A stretch of DNA of 64,000 nt, taken from positions 1,984,001 through 2,048,000 of the forward strand of contig LSAX01000007.1 of assembly GCA_001557505.1 (NCBI GenBank), given 5' to 3'. Below the pieces are notes generated by a model that made no database searches, was not told the DNA's origin, and worked only from the letters and a program-made list of their open reading frames with translations. Shown piece after piece: positions 1 through 11,154 of the stretch (the stretch's first letter is position 1; every line of letters starts with the position of its first letter). The stretch is from Reticulascus tulasneorum (taxonomy: Eukaryota > Ascomycota > Sordariomycetes > Glomerellales > Reticulascaceae). The position numbers and the translations under genes are program-made.

Positions 1-3000
1 TCTCGGCGTGGTAATAGCAGAATTGCTCTGGCTTTTCCCGCTGATGTTCCACAATGTCGCATCAGTTGGGAAGTAGTCCAATGAGAATGACGGCGCCTTC
101 ATTGGCAACGGCGTCTCAGGCTGCGTAAGGTGTGACTCGGCATAGGCCACACCATCTTCTGTGGACGACTCGCTAAATATGCATGAAAGCATGGCTAGCA
201 TTTGAATGTCAGCCATCTTTTCGAAATATTCAAACAAGTCGTCGATGAAATCCCTCGCCAAGGGATGATTGCCCCACTTCACCCGGCCGCTCAGATTCAT
301 GTCATCGTTAAGGCTCGAATCTGCACGCGATGAAGCGTCGTCACGGAACCGCGCTACTGCATCCCGCGCTATTACCAGAATCGAATTCTTTCGTTGGTCA
401 TGATCGAGGAGCTCGAGTGGAATGTCTTTACGCAGGAGGAGTGACAGGTATCTCCAGATATCGACTAGATCCAGTCGGGCATACTTCTCAGCGACTTGAG
501 CGTTGTGTTCGCAGACATCGGCACCATCGCCGAAGATCGCATACTCCTGGGCAAATTCCTTCTTTGCAGGTAACAAGTATGTGATATCGTGGATGGAAAG
601 TATATTCTTAGGCTTCCCTGGCCGCCTCTTAAGAGAACCTGTGCCAGTTCCAGTACCAACTCCAGTCCCTCCGCCGCTCGAGCGAATGGACCGTTCTTCG
701 CTCCACGCGCGTCTAAATCTCTGACGAGGTTGATACCATAGGTTCACCTTATGCATCGTAGTCGACTCGGAGTCGGTTGATGAGGACGATCCGTCAGATT
801 CATCGGAGCTCGACTGGTCATCTGTGGCTGATATCTCGTCGTTGACAAATCTTTGCCTGGGCGGGGAGTCGTGTGCCAGCCGACCAAAGCCAGCGAATAC
901 GGGTTCGCCCCTGGGGCGTTCTCTAAGGGGTTCTGTTGGTAGAAAGAGGAGAGCCTTTGCTTTCTCTTCCTTGGTGGGGAAGAAACAGACCAATCTCCCA
1001 TCGTTGGAGAACCGTCCTCCGCAGTATCGAGGCAGAGGGGGGATTGTGGGCCGATTGTTCGGTGCTAGAGTGCTATCGATCTCGGTACTCGCAGTAAGCT
1101 CCTGAGACATGGCAGCGGAGCCTCCTGCTGGGATGTCGTTATCGTCATCCTCACTTGAGCTCTCATCGGCCAGTGCATCGAGATCATCGTCCAAGTCCTT
1201 TACGTTGTTGAAGAAGTTTGTACTGGATGCCAGATCAACTTCTCCTAGGAGGTAAGTGAACGCAACATCCAAGCAATTCTGCTTCCGCTGCACGAACTCA
1301 TGCGCGAGTTGATGTATCTCGCGCTCGATCCGCTTGTGAGTGTGTTCAGGCATAAAAGTCGTCTTCTCGACGAGAAATTTGGGGGCTTTCGACTTTGGGT
1401 AATTTGTTGGAATATCCACCTTGATTTTGATGAATATCGACTCCCCATCGACTCCCCAGGGTCCGTTGAGTGATGCATTAAGCGTCAGGCTGTCCATATC
1501 GATGTGCTCCCACTTCACCTTGGGGAGCTGTGTGCTAATACGAAGGAACTCTTCTTGTATCGTCTCAGGTTCTCCCCATTTATCATCGTCTAGATAGTCT
1601 GAAGTAAACATACTCGAGTCTTTCGAATCAGCGCGCTTTGGAGTGTCGCTGGATGATTTCCTTTTCGTCATGGTAATACCCTTCATCCAGCCGATATGAG
1701 CTTGACTCCGATCCATCTCTCGGTGTGTCGTATTCTTCGCTTTCATCGAGGGGCCTTTCCACCCGACACCCAGTCTGTTGTGGGCCGTCGGCGACGCTCG
1801 CATGCTCATTGTTAGAGCACTTTGTCGATACTGGGTGCCTCCACTTCCTGGCCGGGGATCGCTCATGGTTGCGCTCCTCCTCTCTCGATTTGCATTATCC
1901 TCAACTGTCCGGAAGGTCTTATATGCTGCTCCTTTTCGAGTGATGTTGAGATTCTTTCTCACAGGAGTTCCTTTCTTGTATCCCACAGACTCAAGAATGC
2001 TGGGATCAACGCGCTGAAGTCGCAGCTCGTTGTCTTCACCCCATGATACGAGTTGGAAATCTCTGTTGTCCATGCCTTCTTCACTGATACCGCCACGGTT
2101 CCTCCACAGAAACTCTTTGACCTTGTGATTGCCATGTCCGGGAAATACGGCAACAGGTTCACTAGGCGCATCAATCGGCGCATCACTTGCTGCCCTCCTA
2201 TCGTACAAATAAAGATTGCCAGGTTCATTTTGGGGCATGGCAAGCAAGCCCCAGCCAAAGGGGGTATGGCGAGTCCTCCATACAGGGAATTCTGTCCGGA
2301 TGACCCGGTCCGGTATGTCATTGTCCTTCCCATAATCCCAGAACTTTATGCTCTTGTCTAGCGAGCAGGTCACCAGGCCCGTCGATCGAGTGCGATTCCA
2401 GTCGAGTCCATAAATCTTCGAAGTATGCGCGCTGATGGATTTCAAGGGTTCGCATGCGCGTCTCTCGTCCCAGATGTGGAGCCACCTGTCATGAGATGAA
2501 GCGAGAATATGCGGATCTTGCCGATTGTACTTGACTTGGGTAGCGCCGGCGAACCAATCGCAAAATGTGAGTGCCGGCTGTCTCGGACGTCGGAGGTCCC
2601 AGCAGTGAACATAGCCATCCACGGCACATGTTGCGAGGAGATCTGGGTGGTGAGCGGAGAAATTGATATCGGTAATGGCCCTACTATGGCCTTGGAGCGA
2701 ATGCTCGATGGCGCCAGAGTTTGAATCATCCCTAAGATTGAGATTCCAGACCAGGGCTCGATGATTTGCTGTCGACACCACCCAGTAATCCCGAGCTGCA
2801 AATGGCGACCATTGCACGTCAACGACCAGCCAGGGCATGCCATGACTGCTCAGTTTTCGAGGAGGATTGTATGGTGAATCCAAGTCGATGATAGAAAGCC
2901 CCTCGGGCCTGTGTAATAGTCAGATCAGAACTTGCTCTCGCGCCGCCAAATCACTCACGATGCAAGCGCAACATCCCTTCCTGATGGGGAGATGGTCGCA

Positions 3001-3116
3001 GACCCAACGAGCCCATCGACATGAATCGACCCATCTGCATCAAAACTCTCGCTGTCAAAGGCCGACTTGATAGGTTTCCCTTTCTTCGGCGGGTCTAATT
3101 GATCGAAGGACGGCAT
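1..3116 (-). CDS. mtc5: SEA complex WD40-RWD protein (Mtc5/Sea3/WDR59-like), 3' part beyond window
   Basis: Two exons are visible: 2959-3116 (ATG at 3116) and 1-2908, with a 50-nt intron (GTGAGT...ACAG). The second exon stays open to the left edge, giving about 1,020 residues without the C-terminus. The first ~330 residues are a WD40 propeller (for example HCWDLRRPRQPA, LHIWDERRACEP, SIKFWDYGKDNDIPDR). A basic/serine linker follows, then an RWD domain at about residues 490-600 (KVKWEHIDMDSL, PTNYPKSKAPKF), then an acidic serine-rich stretch and a helical region. The order WD40-RWD-(RING) is that of Mtc5/WDR59, a subunit of the vacuolar SEA/GATOR complex that controls TORC1 in response to amino acids. 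The expected C-terminal RING/zinc domain would lie outside the window. The gene is divergent from ubc13. The family is secure; the exact orthologue is inferred from domain order. Confidence 0.85.
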
Positions 3117-3888
3117 TGTCGCAGATATTTAGGTGAGATCCCAACATGACGGCATTGTTTACGATGGGGCCTTGAGCTTCTCAAATGCTGGTGTGCTCGT
3201 AGTCAATGAACTGCCATGCTGCGAAACTCATGCTTCGCTGAACCAAAACCCGGCACCGTAGGGCTAGCGCAGTCATCTACTGTGTTGAAAGCCGCGGGAG
3301 ATATCCTGACACCGATGAGGCTCAATGAAGATGGACCAACAACATCACATCACGCGGAAGGGTTGGAATGCAGAATGACCCTGGATGCGCGAGAAGGGGG
3401 CATAGCTGCATTAAGTACCTGATGATGCAAATCATGTGCAAAAATACATTGCCCCCACCACTTTATGGTCATGGAGCCGATTCGGCGGAGAGTTCCGCGC
3501 TTAAGCTAAGAGGACGGCTTATCGGGCTTCGAACATCTTTTGCCTCGCGGGGCACCCCAGCCTTTCCTATGACCACCAGCTCACATCACGACATCCCACC
3601 CGAACCTCTCGTCCACATCGCCATTTCTACCTTTGTCGACCCACTTGCGAATACACAGCGCTTGTACTAGGACCACGCGCCGTCTCTATTCATCTCACAG
3701 GCGCGACTCCGTTCGATCACGGTGAACGGTCCTTGCGTTCCAACTGAACCTCAGCCTCACACAACATTTAGCCTTGCCACCTCTCACCTGGTCAAACGGA
3801 AGCCGCAACTCCTCTCGAGGACTCTTATCTCCTACCCTACTCGCTCCGATCCAAACTCTTGGACGTGATCATATTGCCAAACTGAAAG
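3117..3888. promoter_or_regulatory. Divergent intergenic region mtc5 / ubc13
   Basis: 772 bp separate the start codons of two divergently transcribed genes and must contain both promoters. No supported coding exon is visible; the short frames here have no recognisable protein. I cannot name specific operators. Confidence 0.5.
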
Positions 3889-4513
3889 ATGGCGTTACCA
3901 AAGCGTATCGTGAAGGAGACCGAACGCCTCATGGCAGAACCGTAGGAAGCCCGCTCTACGCCAACTCTCACGACTGCTGTTCTAACCAAAGATGCGTACG
4001 CAGAGTTCCTGGTATCAGCGCCGTCCCCCACGAAGACAACCTCCGATATTTCGATGTTGAAATCCATGGGCCATCCCAGTCACCCTATGAAGGTTTGCTT
4101 CGCTTGCCCTTTGACGAGCGGCGGTTTGGAGGCTAATATACTACAGGCGGCGTCTTCAAGCTCGAACTATTCCTACCCGACGACTACCCCATGACCCCGC
4201 CAAAGATCCGGTTCCTTACCAAGATCTTCCATCCAAATGTTGATAAGCTGGGGCGCATATGCTTAGATGTACTGAAGAGTAAAGCCACATCAATCTGCGG
4301 TAATATCCACCGTACACTATGCTAACGTCGGGTTCAGATAACTGGTCGCCGGCACTCCAGATCCGTACGATTCTCCTCTCTATTCAAGCCCTACTTGGCG
4401 CTCCCAACCCGGATGATCCGCTCGCCGCAGATGTTGCCAAAAGCTGGAAGGAGGATGAACAAGGTGCGATTGCGACGGCCAGAGAATGGACTGCGAAATA
4501 TGCCAAAGCATGA
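3889..4513 (+). CDS. ubc13: Ubiquitin-conjugating enzyme E2 Ubc13 (UBE2N)
   Basis: Four exons: 3889-3941, 4004-4092, 4147-4278 and 4338-4513. They encode 149 residues, the usual Ubc13 length. The protein starts [15 protein letters not shown] and has the E2 core: [11 protein letters not shown], the HPN motif in [11 protein letters not shown], and the catalytic cysteine in GRICLDVLK (about residue 87), followed by [11 protein letters not shown]. With a Uev1/Mms2 partner Ubc13 builds K63-linked ubiquitin chains, which drive error-free post-replication repair (PCNA polyubiquitination with Rad5) and endosomal signalling. All introns (62, 54 and 59 nt) are canonical GT...AG. Identity is very secure: the active-site context and the KNNWSP segment are those of Ubc13, not of Ubc4/5. 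Confidence 0.96.
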
Positions 4514-7500
4514 ATATGAAGAAATCTCGAGCGAGATGAGGCGATTCCAACAATTCAGGGAATCTGACTTCACGAGGGAAAGAACGAGGGAAGATATATG
4601 TCCTTACGATACGACCACAGTCCCACCTTGTTCCTGCTGCATAGGTATACCCGACCTTGCGTCGTGATTCGGGGATGGAGCTTTTGTAGGGGATGCTCGG
4701 CATGGTTATGCATGCGCACGAAAATAGTTAGCATTCGGCTACACTCAAGCTATCAGGGAGTGTTGCCATGATCTGCTTTACGAATTGAGGCGGGCTACTC
4801 TAGGCCCGGAGTTGCGTCTATTCTCCAGAGCAATATAGACCTATCTCCATAAAGTTTGCCACCGTTGCTTGAGCTGGTTTACCTAGAAGTACTGATAGGA
4901 CCTCGCCCTTGCTTAGTTTGCCAATCACACTGCGCATCGTGACGAGACGTCCCAATCTGTCCAGCGATGCCCGAGGGTCAAAATGCGCCTCAACTATGTG
5001 ACTGCGCGAATGGAATACGTTGTGGACTCGGAAGCTAAACCGGAGCAGATGATCCCCAAAGTTTCATGTCATAGTCACGGTCTTATGGGTTCTCACGGGG
5101 CTGACGGCCGAGATAGCCAACTTACTTGTCTTAGTAGACTGCAAATATGTCGATACTTCCTGTTGTTCCGAATGGGGCCTTAGGTAGTTTCTGTCAAAAC
5201 TACCACCCTCTAACGGTTTACTAGCTGTCTTGCTTGGGACGGGACCATTGCAACTAATGTGGAGAATGCCTGGTGTTTTAATAAATCCAACTGCCCTGGT
5301 TGTGTCCTGCCAAGCTTCAAAGTCACGCATGCGAGGATAATCCTTGCTTGGGTATCAGTATCCTAGATACCTGTTCAAAAAGTTGATACCATATCGCAGA
5401 TAACCGCATAATATTGATCGCATTGCAATGCGCTTGAAAGGAGCGTTTCAACACATGTCTGGAGCCAGTCGAGACAGAGTGTCGGGTTCAGGGGGCACAA
5501 TCCCAGTACACATGACGAGTTACCTACCAACGCGTTTTACCACATGATAAACCAGTGCCTGGCTTCGGTTACAAGCGTGAGATACAGACTACTGACATCA
5601 ACAATAGTACGAAAAACTAGGCGTACTAATAAGCAACTGTGGGTTTGACAGGACGACTCTGCTGGTTTGCCATCGTCCGTGGGTTTGCCAACGCGAAATC
5701 CATGGGAAGACGCGACAGAAAGCCACCATAAACCACGGACGTTAATCTGTGCAGACCACAGCAGGGTAACAATAAGCCCCGAACTGGTCTTGCAGGTGCA
5801 CATGGATCAAGGCCCCAGGGTCGCGGTGATCAGTGCTAGCTCGCTGCAAGTCAGGCAATTTTGGGATAGAGCGAGTTGGCCCAAGTTGGTAATTGGTGGT
5901 CAGATATTCTGATTGCACCATCCACGCAGCTCACTCTCGGGGATTGAAGAAACAGAATGGAAGCAGCCGAAACAAGATGCGCAAACAGATTTGCGAGAAT
6001 GATTATCCTCGCAGATTCGTGTCACTTCTCACATTTGGTAATAGTGTAGGTCCCGTAATGCTACACCAGGCGGGAGCGGGAACGAGGCTGGCGACAGAGA
6101 CTTGAAAATACTGTCTGCCGCCTGTTGTTGGCAATGTCAATGCCGTGTCCCCTAGCCTGTCAAAAGTCGAGCGACCGTTGCGGGTGGTGGGCAGAGAGAC
6201 TATGTAAAGCGAGGCGAGGGTGCCCCCATATTACCTCTCCCCCCCCCAGGCAAGGTGTTCTCAAAGGGAAGGTCTGCATGGCTTCCTGCAGCCGAGGACG
6301 GATGTCCATCCTATTAAGAGTAATGGGATTTCCGGCCCTGAGAAAGTCGAGTGCCCCGATCACACATCATGCTGCAAGTGTCCCATTAGCTCAGGAACTG
6401 GAAGCCAATGACACCGGCTGCATGGAAAGGAGAGAGCTTGTCAAGCGTGACCCCCTTTTTGAGCATCAGGCACCATGCCTGCTTGCATCAGCCACGTTTG
6501 TCTTGACCCCGGCTATCTCGAAAAAAATTCCAGACGAGAGACTGCTCTGGCAGCCACGGCGTGGCAGCCATCCGCGTTTCTCACTCTGCACTGCCAGGAA
6601 TGCCAGGTTCCAGAGGTTCCAGAGATTCCAGAAATCCGGCTGCTCCCACTATGCCAACTTGATCCCGGCCTGGGATGGGCGTCGTCTGCCTTAGTGCCAT
6701 AGTTCACGGACGATTTCCTGCATGCGCCGTTTACTGTTGCTTCGCAGTGGAGGTGTTCTCTCGCCTCACTGGTCCCTTCGGCGGGGGTGCTGAGCGAGTT
6801 GATAGTTCCTTTTTCCTGCGAATATCAACCATTGGGAGTAAAGGCTGCCCCTCCATGTGCGTTGGAATGCAATCAATGTCTCCCATCAGCCCTCGGAGTC
6901 CGTCTGCGTTGGGGGAGGAAGAAGAAGAGAAGAGACAGACGGAGAAACTGGGGCGGGACTGTCTTGAGGAGGGAGACCAGTCTGTAGCTACCAAGGTAGA
7001 TACTTATTAGTAACACAGGCAGGTAAGGTACCTGTACCGGGAGGTTCCACAGGTTTGGGCCTTGAAATTAAGTAGAGCCTCTCTCACTTTCAACTCATTA
7101 TTAAGGCATGTTGCCTGGACGGCTGGGGTCAATTGGCCCCCCTCGCTGTAACACCTCCCAACGGCGGGGCATCCTTTCTCCAACTCCAGTGCGTTCCAGT
7201 GGGTTAAAGTGCCACTCAGGGCTGCAGAAAGCCCACTGTCACCACACCAACACCAACTACGGTCCTAGGCCAAACCTAGAAGGATCGGAGTCGACGGGAG
7301 CGGCCAAAATTTCCCAACCCGGAGGGCCTATCTCACATCTTCCCAGCCATCGCCATCCACTCTTTCTCCACCCTTCTCCTCCTCTTTACAAGCACGATCC
7401 AACAGCCATTGGGACATCAACATCTCCTGTTCGGCAGCGGAACTTCCATGGCCACGCATCTTAGCCTTCGCTTGCATCAATCCTATCACACAATCCGTCG

Positions 7501-7922
7501 TTTAACAGCTTCTCCGCCTGCCATCTCTCTCCAAGCAGAGTAGCACCGGATTTCCCTGACCCTGCACTTGCAACCTACGCCACCGTCCATCCTAGACGAA
7601 ACGAGCGAACGAGCCACACAGAATCCGGCCCTTCTCGCTCTGACACTACTACCCTACTCTCATTCTCTGACACGGAACCAACACCTTCGTCGTAGCCTTC
7701 CGTTCCCACCCCCAAGGCAAGCTTTCTCCGCGCTTCAGCCAGTCTTTTTGTGACGCCGAACACATATCCTACCGCCGTCAAACTACAACCACGACGGAGC
7801 GCACCGTACCGGACCGATCTTGCGCTAAGACCCTACTACAGCTGCTGCCATTTGACGGATACGTCAAAACTTCACCTTCCTTTCCCCTCAATTAGCGATA
7901 CTGTCCCATTTCGAAGCTCAAG
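4514..7922. other. 3.4 kb intergenic region, no supported gene
   Basis: Only short overlapping frames on both strands, without recognisable domains or consistent splice structure. The first part is ubc13 3' sequence. A C-run lies near 6240. At 6590-6640 there is a small imperfect repeat of CCAGAGGTTCCAGAGATTC type. From about 7320 to 7920 the + strand becomes pyrimidine-rich (CTTTCTCCACCCTTCTCCTC-like), as in fungal promoters and 5' leaders, so it probably belongs to the gene at 7923. Confidence 0.5.
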
Positions 7923-8582
7923 ATGCCAGGAGCTACAACAAAATCGGCCACGGCCAAGCGCTTCGAGCTGCCTGCGTTGGACTTCAAGTTTGCCTCGCTG
8001 ACAGACGGCACCGATATCCCGCCGCCCCTACCCAGCCCGGTCAAGGAAGTGCCTACACCGCCGCAAACCCCGCCGGCAGGCGAAAATAAGGAGAATGCCG
8101 TGAAGGCAAAGGTCAATGGGTCGACACCTGATCATGGAGTTAATGGCTCTTCCACTACTTCTACAGCCGGTACGAAACGACCAGCTGATGACTCGCCGCT
8201 TTCCCCAGCATTGTCGAGCAGACAGGGCAGCATCCGCCGACTCTTCTCCCGAAATTTACTGAACAATGCTTATGCAGAGGGGGAGACGCATACGAATGGC
8301 AACGGAGTGACCGCGAACGGCCATGGCCGTCCTGGTAGCCGCAGCAACACCAGCATTCTCGAGGAGAAGAAGGCGAAACGAGGAAGTGGCTGGTTCCGAC
8401 GGTTAAGAACTGGTGATGCCCCGGCAACCAAGCGATCCAGCCTGATATACGAAGATGCCCCCACGATCAAAAAGGAGGAACCCAAAGGTCCGCCGCCACC
8501 GATGATCCCAGAGCTAGCGGATCTCGAGACGAAGTTGGACGACGGTGGCTTGGGAGCTGATTTGTTCAAGAATATCAAATAA
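7923..8582 (+). CDS. Disordered conserved-type fungal protein, unknown function
   Basis: A single exon of 219 residues starting at an ATG preceded by a pyrimidine-rich leader (CTCAAGATG). The sequence is low in complexity: a Pro/Thr-rich N-terminus (IPPPLPSPVKEVPTPPQTPP), an Asn/Lys-rich part (GENKENAVKAK), then an arginine-rich core (SIRRLFSRNLLNNAYAEGE, RGSGWFRRLRTGDAP) and an acidic end (ELADLETKLDDGGLGADLF). No catalytic motif, signal peptide or membrane segment is seen. The serine/arginine patches near SRQGSIRRLFS resemble basophilic-kinase or 14-3-3 sites, which is only a guess. A clean ATG-to-stop frame with protein-like bias and conserved-looking core segments argues for a real gene. 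I do not recognise the family. Confidence 0.75.
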   Translation: MPGATTKSATAKRFELPALDFKFASLTDGTDIPPPLPSPVKEVPTPPQTPPAGENKENAVKAKVNGSTPDHGVNGSSTTSTAGTKRPADDSPLSPALSSRQGSIRRLFSRNLLNNAYAEGETHTNGNGVTANGHGRPGSRSNTSILEEKKAKRGSGWFRRLRTGDAPATKRSSLIYEDAPTIKKEEPKGPPPPMIPELADLETKLDDGGLGADLFKNIK

Positions 8583-9810
8583 GGGGTGCCGATGCCCGAT
8601 ACAGGCGCGGTTTGCATTGGAGTCAGGCGAGGAGAAGAGAAGAATCTTTGCATCCTTGGGCGGATTTTATCCGAGGTTGCTAATCGAAACTTTCCATCTA
8701 CATGCGTGGACGAGCGAACGAATGAATCCGACCGGACGCCAAAACGATTTCCTACATTATTTTGAATAGTTATTTTTTCAGTGAGTCAGAGCTGGGGACG
8801 AAGAGGCGTCGAGTGAGGAGGAGCGGAGTGGAAGAAAGATCCAAGATACCCAGCTCGTTTTCATGGGCTCATTCTGACATACGACTTTGCACCATTTTTC
8901 TTTGGCAAACCCCTATCTGTTCTGTTTTTGGAACATGTTGTTTATCTACACGCTCAAAAGTTGCTTCTCTGTCATATGGCTGGCTGTACACAGGATTTTC
9001 CTTGTCATCATCAAGCTTCTCTTCTATGGTGTAAATCTTTGTCTTGCAATCTTGAGGAGGAACACGAGGGGGAAGCGAGAGGGAAATAGTCGCACTTCCC
9101 TCAGAGCACATAATGGCAGCCGGGACAAGAGACGACGGAGTGTCGCGAAAGAGGCGAGGTTAGAGACAGCACGGAAGCTCGCGGTCTATCGCTGCTTGAT
9201 ATCTGAGACAAGGATGGCATTCTCTTTCATGGTCATTCGGGAGCGCGCGGGTATGGTGGTCTACATTAAGTGGAATAGAAATCTAATTTCTCTGCTCGCA
9301 CTCATTCTGCCCAACTAGGACAAGTTGTCAGCACAGTTAACCGTTTCCCCTGTGATTCCCCTTTGCAGTATTTTTGATCTCCGCAAAAGAAAAAGGCATC
9401 TAGAGCGGACTGCCATCAGACGAGAGGCAACCCGCGATAAGCATGAGCTCTGACCCCGCCAGTACACTGCGCTTTGGCCTCTTCTCTGAGCATCATGTGG
9501 CATGAAGACGACGTCTCCCACAAGTATATTAAACACTTGTAATGGATGCCACACTGGCAGACGCAAAGGCACAGCTTGCAGCTCTGAGAGAGCCAATGTG
9601 GTAGCTCCAAGGCCATGTGGGGCACGGACCATGCCCAGGGTCGTTCTGATTCGCCAGCTCTTCCGTTCCGCCATCAACGTCATCGAGGATCTTATTAAGC
9701 CGAGCTTCTAGAAGCTGCAGCTCTTTTTAAGCCATCACCACATCAAACGCCGCTCGAAGACAGCTATTCGGGTTTGGAAGAAACAATGCGATAGAGCCCT
9801 TCAATTGACA
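8583..9810. other. Intergenic region upstream of etr1
   Basis: 1.2 kb without a convincing gene. The 3' part (9540-9711) holds a possible tiny spliced frame, discussed as a finding. The 122-residue minus-strand frame at 9315-9683 has no recognisable features and is not called. The segment should contain the terminator of the upstream gene and the etr1 promoter. Confidence 0.4.
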
Positions 9811-11140
9811 ATGGCAGGCTTGCGAACGATGAGGCTGCGGCCATTGGCCTCCGCTCTACAGCCTTCGCTTCTGCCGCAATCACAGCCCACGAGCAAGATA
9901 TCGCGGATATGCGTACGGCGCAAGTCTGGGCCTTATGGATACACACAGGCCAAGGCGCTCGTCTTTTCGAAAGAAGGCGAACCCAGTGATGTGTTGAGGT
10001 ATTCTGCCATTTCGAATCTGTGGGGCTATTTTTTCCTAGGCCACCGTTACTAAAGCTGTATCTAGCCTACACACGCATTCTATATCACCTTCAATCCCCT
10101 CCTCGTCGCTCCTCCTTCGCACTTTGGCCGCCCCGATAAACCCTGCAGACATCAACACAATCCAAGGAACATACGGCTCCAAACCACCGTTCAATTCCCT
10201 GATCGGTACGCCTGAGCCTTCTGTGGTACCGGGTAATGAAGGCGTCTTCGAAGTTGTGAGTGTTGGGTCGAAGGACACTGGGTTTGAGAAGGGCGACTGG
10301 GTCATACCTGCAGTTGGCTCGTTTGGAGCATGGCGAACACATGTGCAGGCGGAGGCTACCAGTGTGATGAAGGTATCGAAAGAGGGATTGCAGCCTACAC
10401 AGGTCGCGACGGTGAGTGTCAACCCGTCGACGGCGTACCGAATATTGCGGAGCTATGGACCGGGCGAAGGATTCAAGAGTGGGAGCAAAGGCGCCATGGT
10501 CCCGCTTACACCTGGGGGTGGGGGCTGGTTCATACAAAATGGAGCGAATAGCGGTGTTGGACGCGCTGCAATTCAGCTGGGCAAAATCTGGGGCTTGAGA
10601 AGTATCAACGTCATCCGGGAACGAGAAACCGCCGAAGATACAAACTTATTAAAGCAAGAACTTGTCGACCTCGGCGCTACGGTCGTCGTCACCGAGTCGG
10701 AATTCTTATCACGAGCATGGCGAGATCAGCTATCAGAAATCACTCGTGGCGGTCGCGAGGCTGTCGGTCTCGGCCTCAATTGCGTAGGCGGTAAGTCCGC
10801 CACCGCTGTCGCGCGCTCGCTGTCTGAATCCGGGACAATGCTCTCATACGGCGGAATGGCAAAACAACCTGTCATGCTACCAACGGGACTATTGATCTTC
10901 AAAGATGTGCGTTTCGTGGGCTTCTGGCTTAGTAAGTGGAACGAAAAGGATCCGCAAGGGAGAAAGTTTGCCATCGATGATATCTTGGCGTTGATAAGGG
11001 ATGGGAAATTCAAGGACGTGCCGATGCAGGAGGTGCGCTGGGACTGGGATACGAAGGAAGAAGTGCTAAAGGAGGCGGTACAGGGCACGTTGGTTGGGTT
11101 CCGGAAGGGGAAAGGGGTTTTCGTGTTTGGTGATACCTAG
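9811..11140 (+). CDS. etr1: Mitochondrial trans-2-enoyl-[ACP/CoA] reductase Etr1/MECR
   Basis: Two exons, 9811-9998 and 10066-11140, with a 67-nt intron (GTATTC...CTAG); 420 residues. The start is the ATG of MAGLRTMRLRPLAS, which begins an Arg/Ser-rich stretch typical of a mitochondrial presequence (about 45 residues). The medium-chain reductase/quinone-oxidoreductase fold follows. AAPINPADINTIQGTYGSKP carries the Tyr used by this family in place of a zinc site. NGANSGVGRAAIQLGKIWG is the dinucleotide-binding loop, and NCVGGKSATAVARSL and FWLSKWNEKDP are the typical C-terminal segments. Etr1 catalyses the last, NADPH-dependent step of mitochondrial type II fatty-acid synthesis, which feeds lipoic acid and respiratory assembly. 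The stop lies 14 bp from that of a convergent gene, so the 3' UTRs must overlap. Length and motifs fit the family well. Confidence 0.93.
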
Positions 11141-11154
11141 AAGAGAAACTAAAC

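Noticed and set aside
6125..6694. 189-residue plus-strand frame
   Set aside because: Starts at a non-ATG codon, has no domain or hydrophobic pattern, and overlaps other frames of similar length; typical of GC-rich noncoding DNA.
9315..9683. 122-residue minus-strand frame upstream of etr1
   Set aside because: No recognisable motif and it overlaps the likely etr1 promoter; retained only as chance.
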